From NCBI GenBank assembly GCA_964518335.1, contig CAZFDT010000079.1:1-23002 (forward strand): a stretch of DNA of 23,002 nt, written 5' to 3'. The position numbers and the translations under genes are program-made. The notes under the pieces were generated by a model that saw only the letters and a list, made by a program, of their open reading frames with translations, was not told where the DNA came from and ran no database searches. Positions 14,877 to 22,330 of this stretch are shown one piece after another. Every line of letters starts with the position of its first letter. The first letter of the stretch is position 1. Origin of the DNA: CAZFDT01 sp964518335 (GTDB taxonomy: Bacteria; Planctomycetota; Phycisphaerae; Phycisphaerales; Phycisphaeraceae).

Positions 14877-14934
14877 CGCGGCCGTGCTGCTATACTGTTT
14901 CGAGTCGTCCTGCCCGCGTGCGGCAGGCAACAGA
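14877..14934 (+). repeat. Duplicated promoter-hairpin module, copy B
   Basis: This is the second copy of the 14052-14109 module, with an extended -10 TGCTATACT at 14888-14896, TTCGAGT, and a hairpin CCTGCC-N7-GGCAGG (14910-14927; a 6-bp stem here). It precedes the membrane protein gene at 14956 by 22 nt. The hairpin arms and -10 are the best conserved parts of the pair. Confidence 0.65.
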
Positions 14935-14955
14935 ACGCCTTACCGCTAGACCGCA

Positions 14956-15357
14956 ATGAAACTTCTCTGGGGCATCAACATCGTATTTCTTGCTGTTGCT
15001 GGCTATGGATTCGCTCGTGGATTTGGATTACATCCTCGCGTTTCCACATTGCCGTTGGGTTTGGTCGTCGCTGGTGTTGTCGCAGGCTTGTTTCCTTTTC
15101 GGATTTGTGCCGCAGCCAACGCGATTTGCGCCGTAGCCGGTGCCTTTGCGCTGTGGTTCGGCGCGGTCATCGCTGCGGGGGGCGGGGCGCTGATGTTGAT
15201 GGGCGGTTCCAAACATGAGATTGATGACGCAAACGGAGACGCAACGCTGTTATTGTTGCTTGGCCTGATCGCCCTGGTTTCGGGATGTGTTGCGGCCCGG
15301 CAGTTGGTGAAGCGGGCTAACCCATATATGGCCCCGAATGTCAAGGGGCGCACGTGA
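14956..15357 (+). CDS. Small membrane protein, hypothetical
   Basis: The 133-aa protein has about four hydrophobic helices: residues 3-22 (LLWGINIVFLAVAGYGFARG), 31-47 (TLPLGLVVAGVVAGLFP), 50-82 (CAAANAICAVAGAFALWFGAVIAAGGGALMLMG, possibly two passes) and 95-115 (DATLLLLLGLIALVSGCVAAR). A short acidic loop and a basic C-terminus (KRANPYMAPNVKGRT) complete it. No family is recognised. It follows duplicated module B, which supplies a likely promoter and a leader hairpin. No Shine-Dalgarno is evident before the ATG. Confidence 0.6.
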   Translation: MKLLWGINIVFLAVAGYGFARGFGLHPRVSTLPLGLVVAGVVAGLFPFRICAAANAICAVAGAFALWFGAVIAAGGGALMLMGGSKHEIDDANGDATLLLLLGLIALVSGCVAARQLVKRANPYMAPNVKGRT

Positions 15358-15649
15358 ATAGATGCCGGAGCGATGCTCCGGCTGGTCCTGTGCCTCCTTG
15401 CGGTATGGGGTGTGCCTGGCGTCCGTCACAGCACACCAGCGTAACCCCCGCCGCGGGGGGGTATGATGAGTATCAAGCGGCTGCTCTTGACCGGCAGCGC
15501 CCGCGACGGGCGATAGCCTTGCCGGTGGGTAGCCCGTTTCTGCGGGCGGCCGGCAACTGGGCATCAGGTGCGCGGCCACTTCGTGACGGTCGACGAGTTT
15601 CGCATCCGGGTTGTCCCAATGCCGGACTAATCCCCGCTATCATCCGTCC
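15358..15649. other. 292-nt intergenic region with hairpins and an interrupted frame
   Basis: There is a perfect 8-bp hairpin GCCGGAGC-GAT-GCTCCGGC (15364-15382) just after the preceding stop, without a T run. A two-tier hairpin follows: ACCGGCA (15490-15496) with TGCCGGT (15520-15526), enclosing GCCCG-CGA-CGGGC (15499-15511). A frame from ATG 15463 is broken by TAG at 15514 but stays open to TAA at 15628. No intact gene is supported. TATCAT (15638-15643) may be the -10 of the GH57 gene. Confidence 0.4.
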
Positions 15650-17353
15650 ATGGCTGCATCCTTAGGCAATGTTTGCATCGTCCTGCACGGGCATCTGCCC
15701 TATGTGTTGCGGCACGGGGTTTGGCCGCACGGCGAGGACTGGCTTTACGAGGCCGCGGCGGAGACCTACCTGCCCCTCCTCGCCATGGTCGATGAGTGCC
15801 GGTTCTTCAACGCCCGGGCCGCGATCACCATGGGCCTGACGCCCGTGCTGCTCGAACAGCTCGCCAGCGAATACTTCAAGGTCGGCTTCGAGCGATACCT
15901 TCAGGACCGCATCGAGCGGTCGCAGCAGGATCGCCGCGACTTCGAGCATCGCAACGAACTGCACATGGTGTACCTGGCCACACGCTGGGAGCAGTGGTTC
16001 GGCAAGCTCGGCGAGCAGTTCGCCGCCCTCGGCCGCGACATCCCCGCCGCCTACGCCCAGCGCGCCCGCGCCGGCGAGATCGAAATCCTCACCTCCAACG
16101 CCACGCACGGCTACATGCCCCTGATCCTCGAAGACTCCTCCGTGCGGGCACAGGTCCGCGCCGGCGTCGCCACCAGCCAGCGCATCCTCGGCTTCAAGCC
16201 CACCGGCATGTGGCTGCCCGAGTGCGCCTATCGCCCGCAGGGTTCGTGGACCCCGCCGCTGATCTTCAACAATCAGCGTCATCGCGTGGGCATCGAGAAC
16301 ATCGTCGCCGACGAGGGCGTCAACCACTTTTTCGTCGAGAACCATCTCGTCCAGGCGTCGCGCAGCGAGTGGGTGAACAACGGCGGCACGTGGCACAAGG
16401 TCGATTGGGACGAGGCCGCCAAGTATCCCGCCCGCGGCTGGCGCAGCGTCAACGAGCCCCACCTCGTCCAGAGCGACGGCACGCAGCACGCCCGCGCCGC
16501 CGCCATCGCCCGCGACCCGCAGGTGTGCGAAAAGGTCTGGAGCGGCGCCATCGGCTATCCCGCCCACGGCAGCTACCTCGAGTTCCACCGCAAGTGGGGC
16601 GAACGCCGCGGCCTGCGCTACTGGAAAATCACCGGCAAGGGCGTCGATCTGGGCGACAAGGCCTGGTACTACCCCGACGACGTGCCCGGCGTCCTCCACG
16701 AGCACGCCCAGCATTTCGTCAACTTCGTCAAGAGCCGCCTGGGCGAGCACCGCGATCGCACCGGCCGGCCGGGCATGGTCACCGCCTGCTTCGACGCCGA
16801 GCTGTTCGGGCACTGGTGGTTCGAGGGCCCGCAGTTCCTCCGCGATGTCGTTCTCACCATCAACGCCGACCCGGACATCGAACTGGTCACGACGGAGGAG
16901 CACCTGCGCGACCATCCGTCCGACAAGATCGTGTCGCTGCCCGAGGGCTCGTGGGGCGAGGGCGGCGACCACCGCGTGTGGATGAACGACCAGACGCGCT
17001 GGATCTGGGAGGTGATGTATCGCGCCGAGGCGCTGTTCGGTCGCAGCACGTTCAACCTGCCGTGGCGCGAGCCGCAGCATGGTCAACTGCGCCAGATGCT
17101 GGAGATGGCGGGGCGCGAGCTGTTGCTCATGCAGGCCAGCGACTGGCCGTTCGTCATCAGCCGCGGCCAGGCGATCGACTACGGCATCAAGCGGTTCGTC
17201 CTCCACGCCGGACGCTTCGAGACCCTCTGCGACATGGCCGAGAAAGTCCACCGCGGCGAGCCTCTCACCGACCTCGAGCAGTTCGAGATCAAGGACGCCC
17301 AGCTTCACGATCCCGTGTTCGAGACGATCGACCTCAACTGGTGGAACGTGTGA
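15650..17353 (+). CDS. GH57 family 1,4-alpha-glucan branching enzyme (probable)
   Basis: The 567-aa cytoplasmic protein belongs to glycoside hydrolase family 57. Conserved region 1 is LHGHLPYV (His13, His15). The nucleophile region is GMWLPECAYRP (Glu191), where WLPEC is typical of the branching-enzyme/DUF1957 subgroup. The acid/base region is FDAELFGHWWFEG (Asp382). Helical C-terminal sequence (about 430-567) matches the expected DUF1957-type cap. Such enzymes cut alpha-1,4-glucan chains and re-attach them by alpha-1,6 bonds in glycogen synthesis; alpha-amylase or glucanotransferase activity cannot be excluded by sequence. The ATG at 15650 is preferred because the catalytic domain begins at once. 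There is no Shine-Dalgarno, and TATCAT sits 6 nt upstream. No glgA/glgC gene is adjacent. Confidence 0.9.
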   Translation: MAASLGNVCIVLHGHLPYVLRHGVWPHGEDWLYEAAAETYLPLLAMVDECRFFNARAAITMGLTPVLLEQLASEYFKVGFERYLQDRIERSQQDRRDFEHRNELHMVYLATRWEQWFGKLGEQFAALGRDIPAAYAQRARAGEIEILTSNATHGYMPLILEDSSVRAQVRAGVATSQRILGFKPTGMWLPECAYRPQGSWTPPLIFNNQRHRVGIENIVADEGVNHFFVENHLVQASRSEWVNNGGTWHKVDWDEAAKYPARGWRSVNEPHLVQSDGTQHARAAAIARDPQVCEKVWSGAIGYPAHGSYLEFHRKWGERRGLRYWKITGKGVDLGDKAWYYPDDVPGVLHEHAQHFVNFVKSRLGEHRDRTGRPGMVTACFDAELFGHWWFEGPQFLRDVVLTINADPDIELVTTEEHLRDHPSDKIVSLPEGSWGEGGDHRVWMNDQTRWIWEVMYRAEALFGRSTFNLPWREPQHGQLRQMLEMAGRELLLMQASDWPFVISRGQAIDYGIKRFVLHAGRFETLCDMAEKVHRGEPLTDLEQFEIKDAQLHDPVFETIDLNWWNV

Positions 17354-17405
17354 TGGGGTGAGTGGACCTCAAGCCCACGTCAACGCTTGCGGTTTGGCGA
17401 TCCTC

Positions 17406-18152
17406 ATGCGAATCCTCCTGGCCACCACCAACCCCGGCAAGCTGCGCGAGATTCAGGCTGTGCTCGACGAGCCGGCGATCGAGCTGGTGGACCCGGGCTC
17501 ACTGCAGCGCGCTATCGACGAGCCCGTCGAGGACGGCGCCACCTTCGAGGCCAATGCGATCAAGAAGGCCCGCCACTACGCCCGGGCCAGCGGCATGTGG
17601 TGTCTGGCCGACGACAGCGGCCTGGAGGTGGACGCGCTGGGCGGCGCCCCCGGCATCCACAGCGCGCGCTTTGCCGGGATCGACGGGCCACGCGACGTGG
17701 TCGATCCCGCCAACAACAGGCTCCTGCTCGATCGTCTGCGCAACGTGCCGCCGCCGCGACGCACCGCCCGGTTCGTTTGCGTCATGGCCCTGGCGACACC
17801 GCCCGACGAGCCGCTGCCGCCCGGCGCCATCGCCTATCACGCACCGTCCAAAGTGGGCTACGTCCTCGCTGTCGTGCGCGGCACGTTCGAGGGCAGCATC
17901 ATCGTACCCGATCAGGCCGCCGACCCTTCACAGCCACACCTGGGCCGCGGTCGCAACGGCTTCGGCTATGACCCGCTCTTCCTGCCGCAGTTGACTCCCG
18001 GCCTCACCTCCGCCGAGCTTGCCCCACACGACAAAAACGCCATCAGCCATCGCGGCGACGCCACCCGCCAGTTGCACGATCAGCTCCGCCGTCTCCTGCG
18101 GCTGGCGCCGCCGTCGGCGTCGTCATCGACGTGCCTTGGACGGTCGCCCTGA
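17406..18152 (+). CDS. rdgB: dITP/XTP pyrophosphatase, RdgB/HAM1 family
   Basis: The enzyme hydrolyses non-canonical purine triphosphates (dITP, XTP) to monophosphates, keeping them out of DNA and RNA. The 248-aa protein has the family signatures LLATTNPGKLREIQAVL (N-terminus), EDGATFEANAIKKARHYA, CLADDSGLEVDALGGAPGIHSARFAG (read in two parts), GRGRNGFGYDPLFLP and the C-terminal SHRGDATRQL. It is about 40-50 residues longer than usual. The extra residues are in a Pro-rich stretch (TPPDEPLPPGAIAYHAPSKVGYV) and a C-terminal tail. The ATG at 17406 places the TTNPGK motif at the normal distance. It lies 52 nt downstream of the GH57 gene on the same strand and may share its transcript. Confidence 0.93.
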   Translation: MRILLATTNPGKLREIQAVLDEPAIELVDPGSLQRAIDEPVEDGATFEANAIKKARHYARASGMWCLADDSGLEVDALGGAPGIHSARFAGIDGPRDVVDPANNRLLLDRLRNVPPPRRTARFVCVMALATPPDEPLPPGAIAYHAPSKVGYVLAVVRGTFEGSIIVPDQAADPSQPHLGRGRNGFGYDPLFLPQLTPGLTSAELAPHDKNAISHRGDATRQLHDQLRRLLRLAPPSASSSTCLGRSP

Positions 18153-18195
18153 TTGCACCGCTGGCCGACGCTATCCTGATGCCGGAGCCCACGCC

Positions 18196-19416
18196 ATGCT
18201 CGCACCCCTGTTCCTGGCTGCCGCGATGATGACCAACCCCGCGATCGATCCGCCGCGCACCACGAGCTTCGTCGACTTCGATCGTCGCGCCAGCCAGGGC
18301 CAGCCGCTCACGGTCGTCTTCTTCGGCGCGTCCCTTACCTGGGGCGCCAACGCCACCGATCCCAACGTCACGTCGTACCGCGGACTCGTCGCCGAGGGCC
18401 TGCGACAGCACTACCCCTGGACGCCCTTCCGATTCGTCGATGCCGCCATCGGGGGCACCAACTCCCAGCTCGGCGTCATCCGCTTCCAACGCGACGTGCT
18501 CCGCCACCAGCCCGACCTGGTCTTCCTCGACTTCACCGCCAACGACGACCTGCTCTGGGCTGATCCCGAGAAGCTCGCCTCCTACGAGGCGCTGGTCCGC
18601 CGCATCGTCCTCGATGCGCAGTGCCCGCTGGTCATGATGATCCTGCCCTTCCGCGAGCACGTGGACAAGCACGAGCTGGACAAGCTGCGGCGGCGCACGG
18701 CGCACCTGCGCATCGCGCAGGCCTACGGCGTGCCCGTCGGCGACGCCGTCGTCACCGTGCGTAACGCCGTCGCCGCCGGCGCCGACCCCGCCCGACTCTG
18801 GCCCTTCGAGGCCGTCCACCCCTGCGACGACGGCTATAAGCTCTACGCCGACGCCGCCTGGGACGCACTCCAACTCGCCATCGCCCAGGACATGACCTGC
18901 ACCGCGCCGGCGAAGATGCTCCACGGCGAGACGTACATGACCGCCGCCCGCGTGCGACTCTCCTCGCTGACGCCGCTGCCCGACGGGTGGACCGTCGCCA
19001 AGCCCCACGTCCAGGCCGCTTTCTTCGACGCCCTCATGTCGCGCTGGCTCGACGACGTCACCGTCGCCGCTCGTCCCGTCGAGGGCGACGCCGTCGCACC
19101 GCTCCAGGTCGCCTTCCGCGGCAGCATGGTCATGCTCTACGGCGAAAAAACCGTCCGCAGCGGCAAGTTCCTCGCCTTCATCGACGGCCAACCCGTCATG
19201 ACCCGCGGCGACCAGCCCCAGCCACGACGCTTCGACGCCTCCTCCGCTCGCTTCGGCGGCAACCACCACCTCGTCGAAATCCTCGCCACAGGACTCGACC
19301 CCAACATCGAACACACCCTCCGCATCGAACCCGTCTTCGACCACGACCAGGCCCACGAACTCCGCATCGAAAGCATCGGCGTCGCCGGCCCCCGCGCCGC
19401 CGTCTGGCTCCCATAA
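18196..19416 (+). CDS. Exported SGNH/GDSL-family hydrolase
   Basis: The 406-aa protein starts with a short signal-like hydrophobic stretch (MLAPLFLAAAMM). The SGNH fold occupies about 35-225: block I FFGASLTWGA (Ser46 nucleophile), block II GGTNSQLG, block III FTANDD (Asn116) and block V EAVHPCDDGY (His208). The catalytic Asp three residues before the His is replaced by Glu205, which is uncommon but may still be active. The C-terminal region (about 235-406) is beta-rich and probably a carbohydrate-binding-like or jelly-roll module (QVAFRGSMVMLYGEKTVRSG, HHLVEILATGLDP, HTLRIEPVF). This layout fits a secreted carbohydrate or lipid esterase. GGAG lies 9 nt before the ATG, and TATCCT about 20 nt upstream may be a -10. 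It is convergent with the J-domain gene. Confidence 0.85.
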   Translation: MLAPLFLAAAMMTNPAIDPPRTTSFVDFDRRASQGQPLTVVFFGASLTWGANATDPNVTSYRGLVAEGLRQHYPWTPFRFVDAAIGGTNSQLGVIRFQRDVLRHQPDLVFLDFTANDDLLWADPEKLASYEALVRRIVLDAQCPLVMMILPFREHVDKHELDKLRRRTAHLRIAQAYGVPVGDAVVTVRNAVAAGADPARLWPFEAVHPCDDGYKLYADAAWDALQLAIAQDMTCTAPAKMLHGETYMTAARVRLSSLTPLPDGWTVAKPHVQAAFFDALMSRWLDDVTVAARPVEGDAVAPLQVAFRGSMVMLYGEKTVRSGKFLAFIDGQPVMTRGDQPQPRRFDASSARFGGNHHLVEILATGLDPNIEHTLRIEPVFDHDQAHELRIESIGVAGPRAAVWLP

Positions 19417-19483
19417 CCCCCGCCTCACCGTCATCAGCGCAGACCCATCTCCCCCTCGCCCCGCATCCCTCGCCCCTCTTCCC

Positions 19484-20677
19484 TCACAGCATGTCGAGCA
19501 GAGAATCGGAAAGGCTCATGCGCGCCGACGCGGTGTAGTCGTTGACGAACTCGACAATCTCGCGTTTGCGCTTCGGATCGGCGCACGCGGCGGTCATGGC
19601 GGCGAGGACTTGACGCAGTTCCTCGCAGGACTCGGCTATCTCCCGGATCTCGTCCAGCGCCTCGCTCGTGGGCATGCCCAGGAAGCGGCCCACCGCCACG
19701 AAACGCGGGTGATAGGCCAGTGCAGCGTGCTCCGACTCCAGCGCCTCGACCTGCTCCCTGAGCGAGGCGATGTAGAGCTTGAGCTTCTCGTCGGACAGCG
19801 CGGCGAGGTTGTGGCTTTCGCCCGCCACCCACGCCAGTTCGAGCTTGAGCAGCGTCGCCAGGTCCCTGGCGGCATAGGCCGAGGTCACCTCCTTCATGAG
19901 CGCTTCCTTGTCCGCCTTGCGGGCCGGGTCCGTCTCGGTGTCGGGGTGCAGGGCCTTGGCCAGCGACAGGTAGAGGCTGCGGATGCTCTTGAGCTGCTGT
20001 TGCTCCCGCTGCAGTTGGCGCTCTTCCTTCTCGAGCTGCTTTCGAGTCTTTTTCCTGCCCGACGGACGCGGCTGCGCCGGGCCGGCGCCGTCGAGGAACC
20101 GGCTCTCCATGCGTTTGGCGAACTGGGCCATCTCTTCGGGCGTGTCGCCCATCTCGCTGAAATCGATCTCCACGCCGAAGGCCTGCTTGGCGGTCTGCGA
20201 AAGCATCTCTTTCATCGCCTGCTGCTGGCTCTGCAGCTCCTCCTGATAGGAGGTGTCGGACCAGGCGTCGTAAAACGCCTGCGTGGGTTCGTCGGCCTCG
20301 ACCTCGGCAAAGGCCTGGTCGCAGAGGATGAGAATCGCGTCGCGCACCTGCTGGGCCTGGCGCTTGCCGTACTTGATCGCCTTCGTCGAGTCGCCCAGCG
20401 CCTTGGCCAGGGCGATCCTGCCTTCGGCCAGCGCACGCAGCGGCGCCGGGACCCGCGCGTTGTACGCCTGCAGCAGCGTCTGCAGCCCCGCCGTGTCGCG
20501 CTGGATCGCCCGCTGCAGTTGCTCGATGCGCCTGGACAACCGATTGAACGTCTGCTGACTGGGCGTGAGCTTCTGGTGCCTGGGCGCGGCGATCTTCAGC
20601 TCGCCGCCGCGCGGCCGCTCGATCATCGGTTCGCTGTCGGCGAATAACGTGAACGTGGCGTCGTGCGTCGTGGTCAT
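19484..20677 (-). CDS. Coiled-coil protein with internal J domain
   Basis: The 397-aa protein is highly charged and mostly helical. A J-domain-like segment lies in the middle, about 218-285: QLKSIRSLYLSLAKALHPDT (HPD at 244-246), then KEALMKEVTSAYAARDLATLL. The intact HPD tripeptide is the Hsp70-stimulating signature. The N-terminal part (about 35-160) is coiled-coil (FNRLSRRIEQLQRAIQRDT, EELQSQQQAMKEML), and a Lys/Glu-rich helix (RKKTRKQLEKEERQLQREQ) leads into the J domain. The C-terminus is a second helical bundle (LYIASLREQVEALESEHAAL). Similar J-domain proteins occur in proteobacteria and are annotated as DnaJ-like. GGAGGT lies 8 nt before the ATG at 20677, so longer upstream frames are rejected. 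No dnaK or grpE is nearby; its substrate is unknown. Confidence 0.85.
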   Translation of the reverse strand: MTTTHDATFTLFADSEPMIERPRGGELKIAAPRHQKLTPSQQTFNRLSRRIEQLQRAIQRDTAGLQTLLQAYNARVPAPLRALAEGRIALAKALGDSTKAIKYGKRQAQQVRDAILILCDQAFAEVEADEPTQAFYDAWSDTSYQEELQSQQQAMKEMLSQTAKQAFGVEIDFSEMGDTPEEMAQFAKRMESRFLDGAGPAQPRPSGRKKTRKQLEKEERQLQREQQQLKSIRSLYLSLAKALHPDTETDPARKADKEALMKEVTSAYAARDLATLLKLELAWVAGESHNLAALSDEKLKLYIASLREQVEALESEHAALAYHPRFVAVGRFLGMPTSEALDEIREIAESCEELRQVLAAMTAACADPKRKREIVEFVNDYTASARMSLSDSLLDML

Positions 20678-21044
20678 GGCGTGCAACCTCCGTGTCTTGC
20701 GATCGATCCAACACTCCCGCGTTCGCATCCCCCGCCGGCCAGACCCGCCGCCGGCGTGCAGCCACACTCTACCCAACCGCGAGCCGAATTTCACGCGTGC
20801 GTCTTCACCGCTCAAGCCCAACGCATGTAGCCCTCGAAACTGCATGGCTGGGACAGAGGCTGACTCTGGCCGCGCCCCGCCACGGCATCGTGCGAGCCGG
20901 GGCAGCGATGATCCGGCCCCATGTGTGAGTGATCTGTCCGACAAGCCGATTGAGCTGTGATCCCGCGAGGACAACCCGCCGCCGCGAAGTGCTTCGCAAG
21001 TCCTGTTCTACGCGATGGTTCCTCGATGACATCATTTTCGAACA
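20678..21044. other. 367-nt region without a supported gene
   Basis: The region lies between the J-domain gene's start and the IS right end. Short frames exist on both strands but none shows a ribosome binding site, motif or gene-like composition. It may hold the J-domain promoter (none clear) and the ancestral sequence next to the IS insertion point. Confidence 0.4.
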
Positions 21045-21260
21045 TCCATGAGGAAGCCGATGTCAAGGGCAAAGGCGGGGTGCTTTTGCGGGTTCTTCCA
21101 GACATCCATCCGGCATCCTGGCTGGCCAGGCGCCACTTGAATCTTTGCGAAAGCGGCCCCATTCAGGACGACGGCATCCCATCGGTGCCAGTTCGAAAAC
21201 CGGGGTCCCCTCTGGTTCCCGCTTCAAATCACCCTTCATCGTCACCTCGTCTGATCGGCT
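21045..21260 (-). ncRNA. Candidate bridge/seek RNA region at the IS 3' end
   Basis: IS110-superfamily transposases use an RNA encoded in the element's longer non-coding end to pair with target and donor DNA, and in IS1111-type elements this is the 3' end. The 216 nt after the transposase stop hold no gene. They contain possible stem-loops on the minus strand, for example GGGG-A-CCCC flanked by ACC/GGT, and CCTGG-CCAG-CCAGG. The RNA limits and guide loops cannot be set by eye. Confidence 0.4.
21048..21058. repeat. IS right subterminal inverted repeat
   Basis: ATGAGGAAGCC here is the exact reverse complement of 22350-22360 on the other side of the transposase gene. It lies about 3 bp from the inferred right end. 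Confidence 0.7.
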
Positions 21261-22286
21261 CTAGGCTGCCTGGGCGCAGACGGTTTGTTCTCGCCAGACC
21301 TCGCCAGTTTTGAGCATCGCCAGCATCACCCGCGCCAGGTAGTGCGCCGTGGCAACGAGCGCGGGTTTGGTCCTTTCCCTTTGTCCCCGCTGGATACGTT
21401 GGAAGTAACTGCGAATCCGTTCCGAGCGGAGAATCCCCAGCCATGCCGCCTCCGTCAGGAACCGCCGCACCGTCGCCGGACCTTCGCGCGTGATCCGACC
21501 CAGCCGGTTCACCCCGCCGCTGGCGTCTTGTCGGGGCGCCAGACCCAGATAGCTGCCGATCGATCGGTTGGTTCTGAACCGCCGAGGATCATCGACATAG
21601 GCCAGGAAAGCCTCGGCCGTCCGCTGACCCACGCCGGGAATCGTCTTGAGCAGTTCCACCCGATCATCGGGGTGAGCCTGATGGTCCAACTGCAACTCCA
21701 CCGTCTCGATCTGCTTTTGCAGGTGATCCATCTCGTCGAGCAACATCGTGCGACGCATCACCAAAGCGTCGCTGGGCAGTTCCACCGTCTCCAGCCACGC
21801 CCGGCCACGACGGGTCCACATCGACTTGGGCGAACAAACCCCGCAGGTCCGCAGGATCGACCGCAACGCGTTCTTCACCCCCGTCCGCTTCGACACCAGC
21901 CGCACCCGATACTCGACCAACCCCCGCCAGTTCCGCACCGCCTCGGTGGGCATGTGCACCACTGGCACCTCGTCCAGAAACAGCAACTTCGCCAGCTTCC
22001 GCGCATCGACGCGGTCGTTCTTCCGGTTGCTGCGAAAGATCAGACGCAGCCGGCCCGGATGAGCCACCTCCACCCGCTGGACAAACCCCGCCAAGGCATC
22101 GTGGAGATACCCCGCGCCCAGGCTCGCCTCGTAGCACACTGCCACCGGCTGCTGCAGCCCCCTCAGCCACCGCACCACCTCAGGCCACGGGCTGCGGATC
22201 GTCTCTTCCCTGATCACGTGACCGAGTTCATCCAGAATGCAGACCGATGTTGTCCGATGATGCACATCCAAGCCTACGTACCACAT
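21261..22286 (-). CDS. IS110/IS1111 family transposase (RuvC-like DEDD)
   Basis: The 341-aa recombinase appears complete. The N-terminal RuvC-like domain has the DEDD residues Asp7 (YVGLDVHH), Glu53 (VCYEAS), and Asp91 and Asp94 (NDRVDARKLAKL). The C-terminal Transposase_20 domain has LLKTIPGVGQRTAEAFLAYV and SIGSYLGLAPRQDASGG, where Ser256 is the likely catalytic serine. RNA-guided insertion is the known mechanism for this superfamily. GGAGG lies 6 nt before the ATG. The frame shows no internal stop or frameshift, so the element may be active. Confidence 0.95.
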   Translation of the reverse strand: MWYVGLDVHHRTTSVCILDELGHVIREETIRSPWPEVVRWLRGLQQPVAVCYEASLGAGYLHDALAGFVQRVEVAHPGRLRLIFRSNRKNDRVDARKLAKLLFLDEVPVVHMPTEAVRNWRGLVEYRVRLVSKRTGVKNALRSILRTCGVCSPKSMWTRRGRAWLETVELPSDALVMRRTMLLDEMDHLQKQIETVELQLDHQAHPDDRVELLKTIPGVGQRTAEAFLAYVDDPRRFRTNRSIGSYLGLAPRQDASGGVNRLGRITREGPATVRRFLTEAAWLGILRSERIRSYFQRIQRGQRERTKPALVATAHYLARVMLAMLKTGEVWREQTVCAQAA

Positions 22287-22330
22287 GAGGAACCTCCTTG
22301 TGTTGAGGCGACCGGGAATCCGACAACTCG

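Noticed and set aside
14113..15360. Integron-like gene cassettes with attC sites
   Set aside because: Small genes separated by palindromes suggested cassettes. However, GCATAAC and GTTCTATGC do not fit the R''/R' consensus pair, and the other gaps lack matching sites.
15364..15382. Terminator for the 14956-15357 gene
   Set aside because: The 8-bp hairpin is perfect but is followed by TGGTCC, not a T run, so it is listed only as a hairpin.
15662..17308. 548-codon minus-strand frame opposite the GH57 gene
   Set aside because: It is a shadow: the plus strand carries all GH57 catalytic motifs.
20805..21162. Short minus-strand frames between the IS and the J-domain gene
   Set aside because: They show no ribosome binding site or motif, and one crosses the inferred IS end. 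They do not look like the missing 3' part of the 22331-22921 gene.
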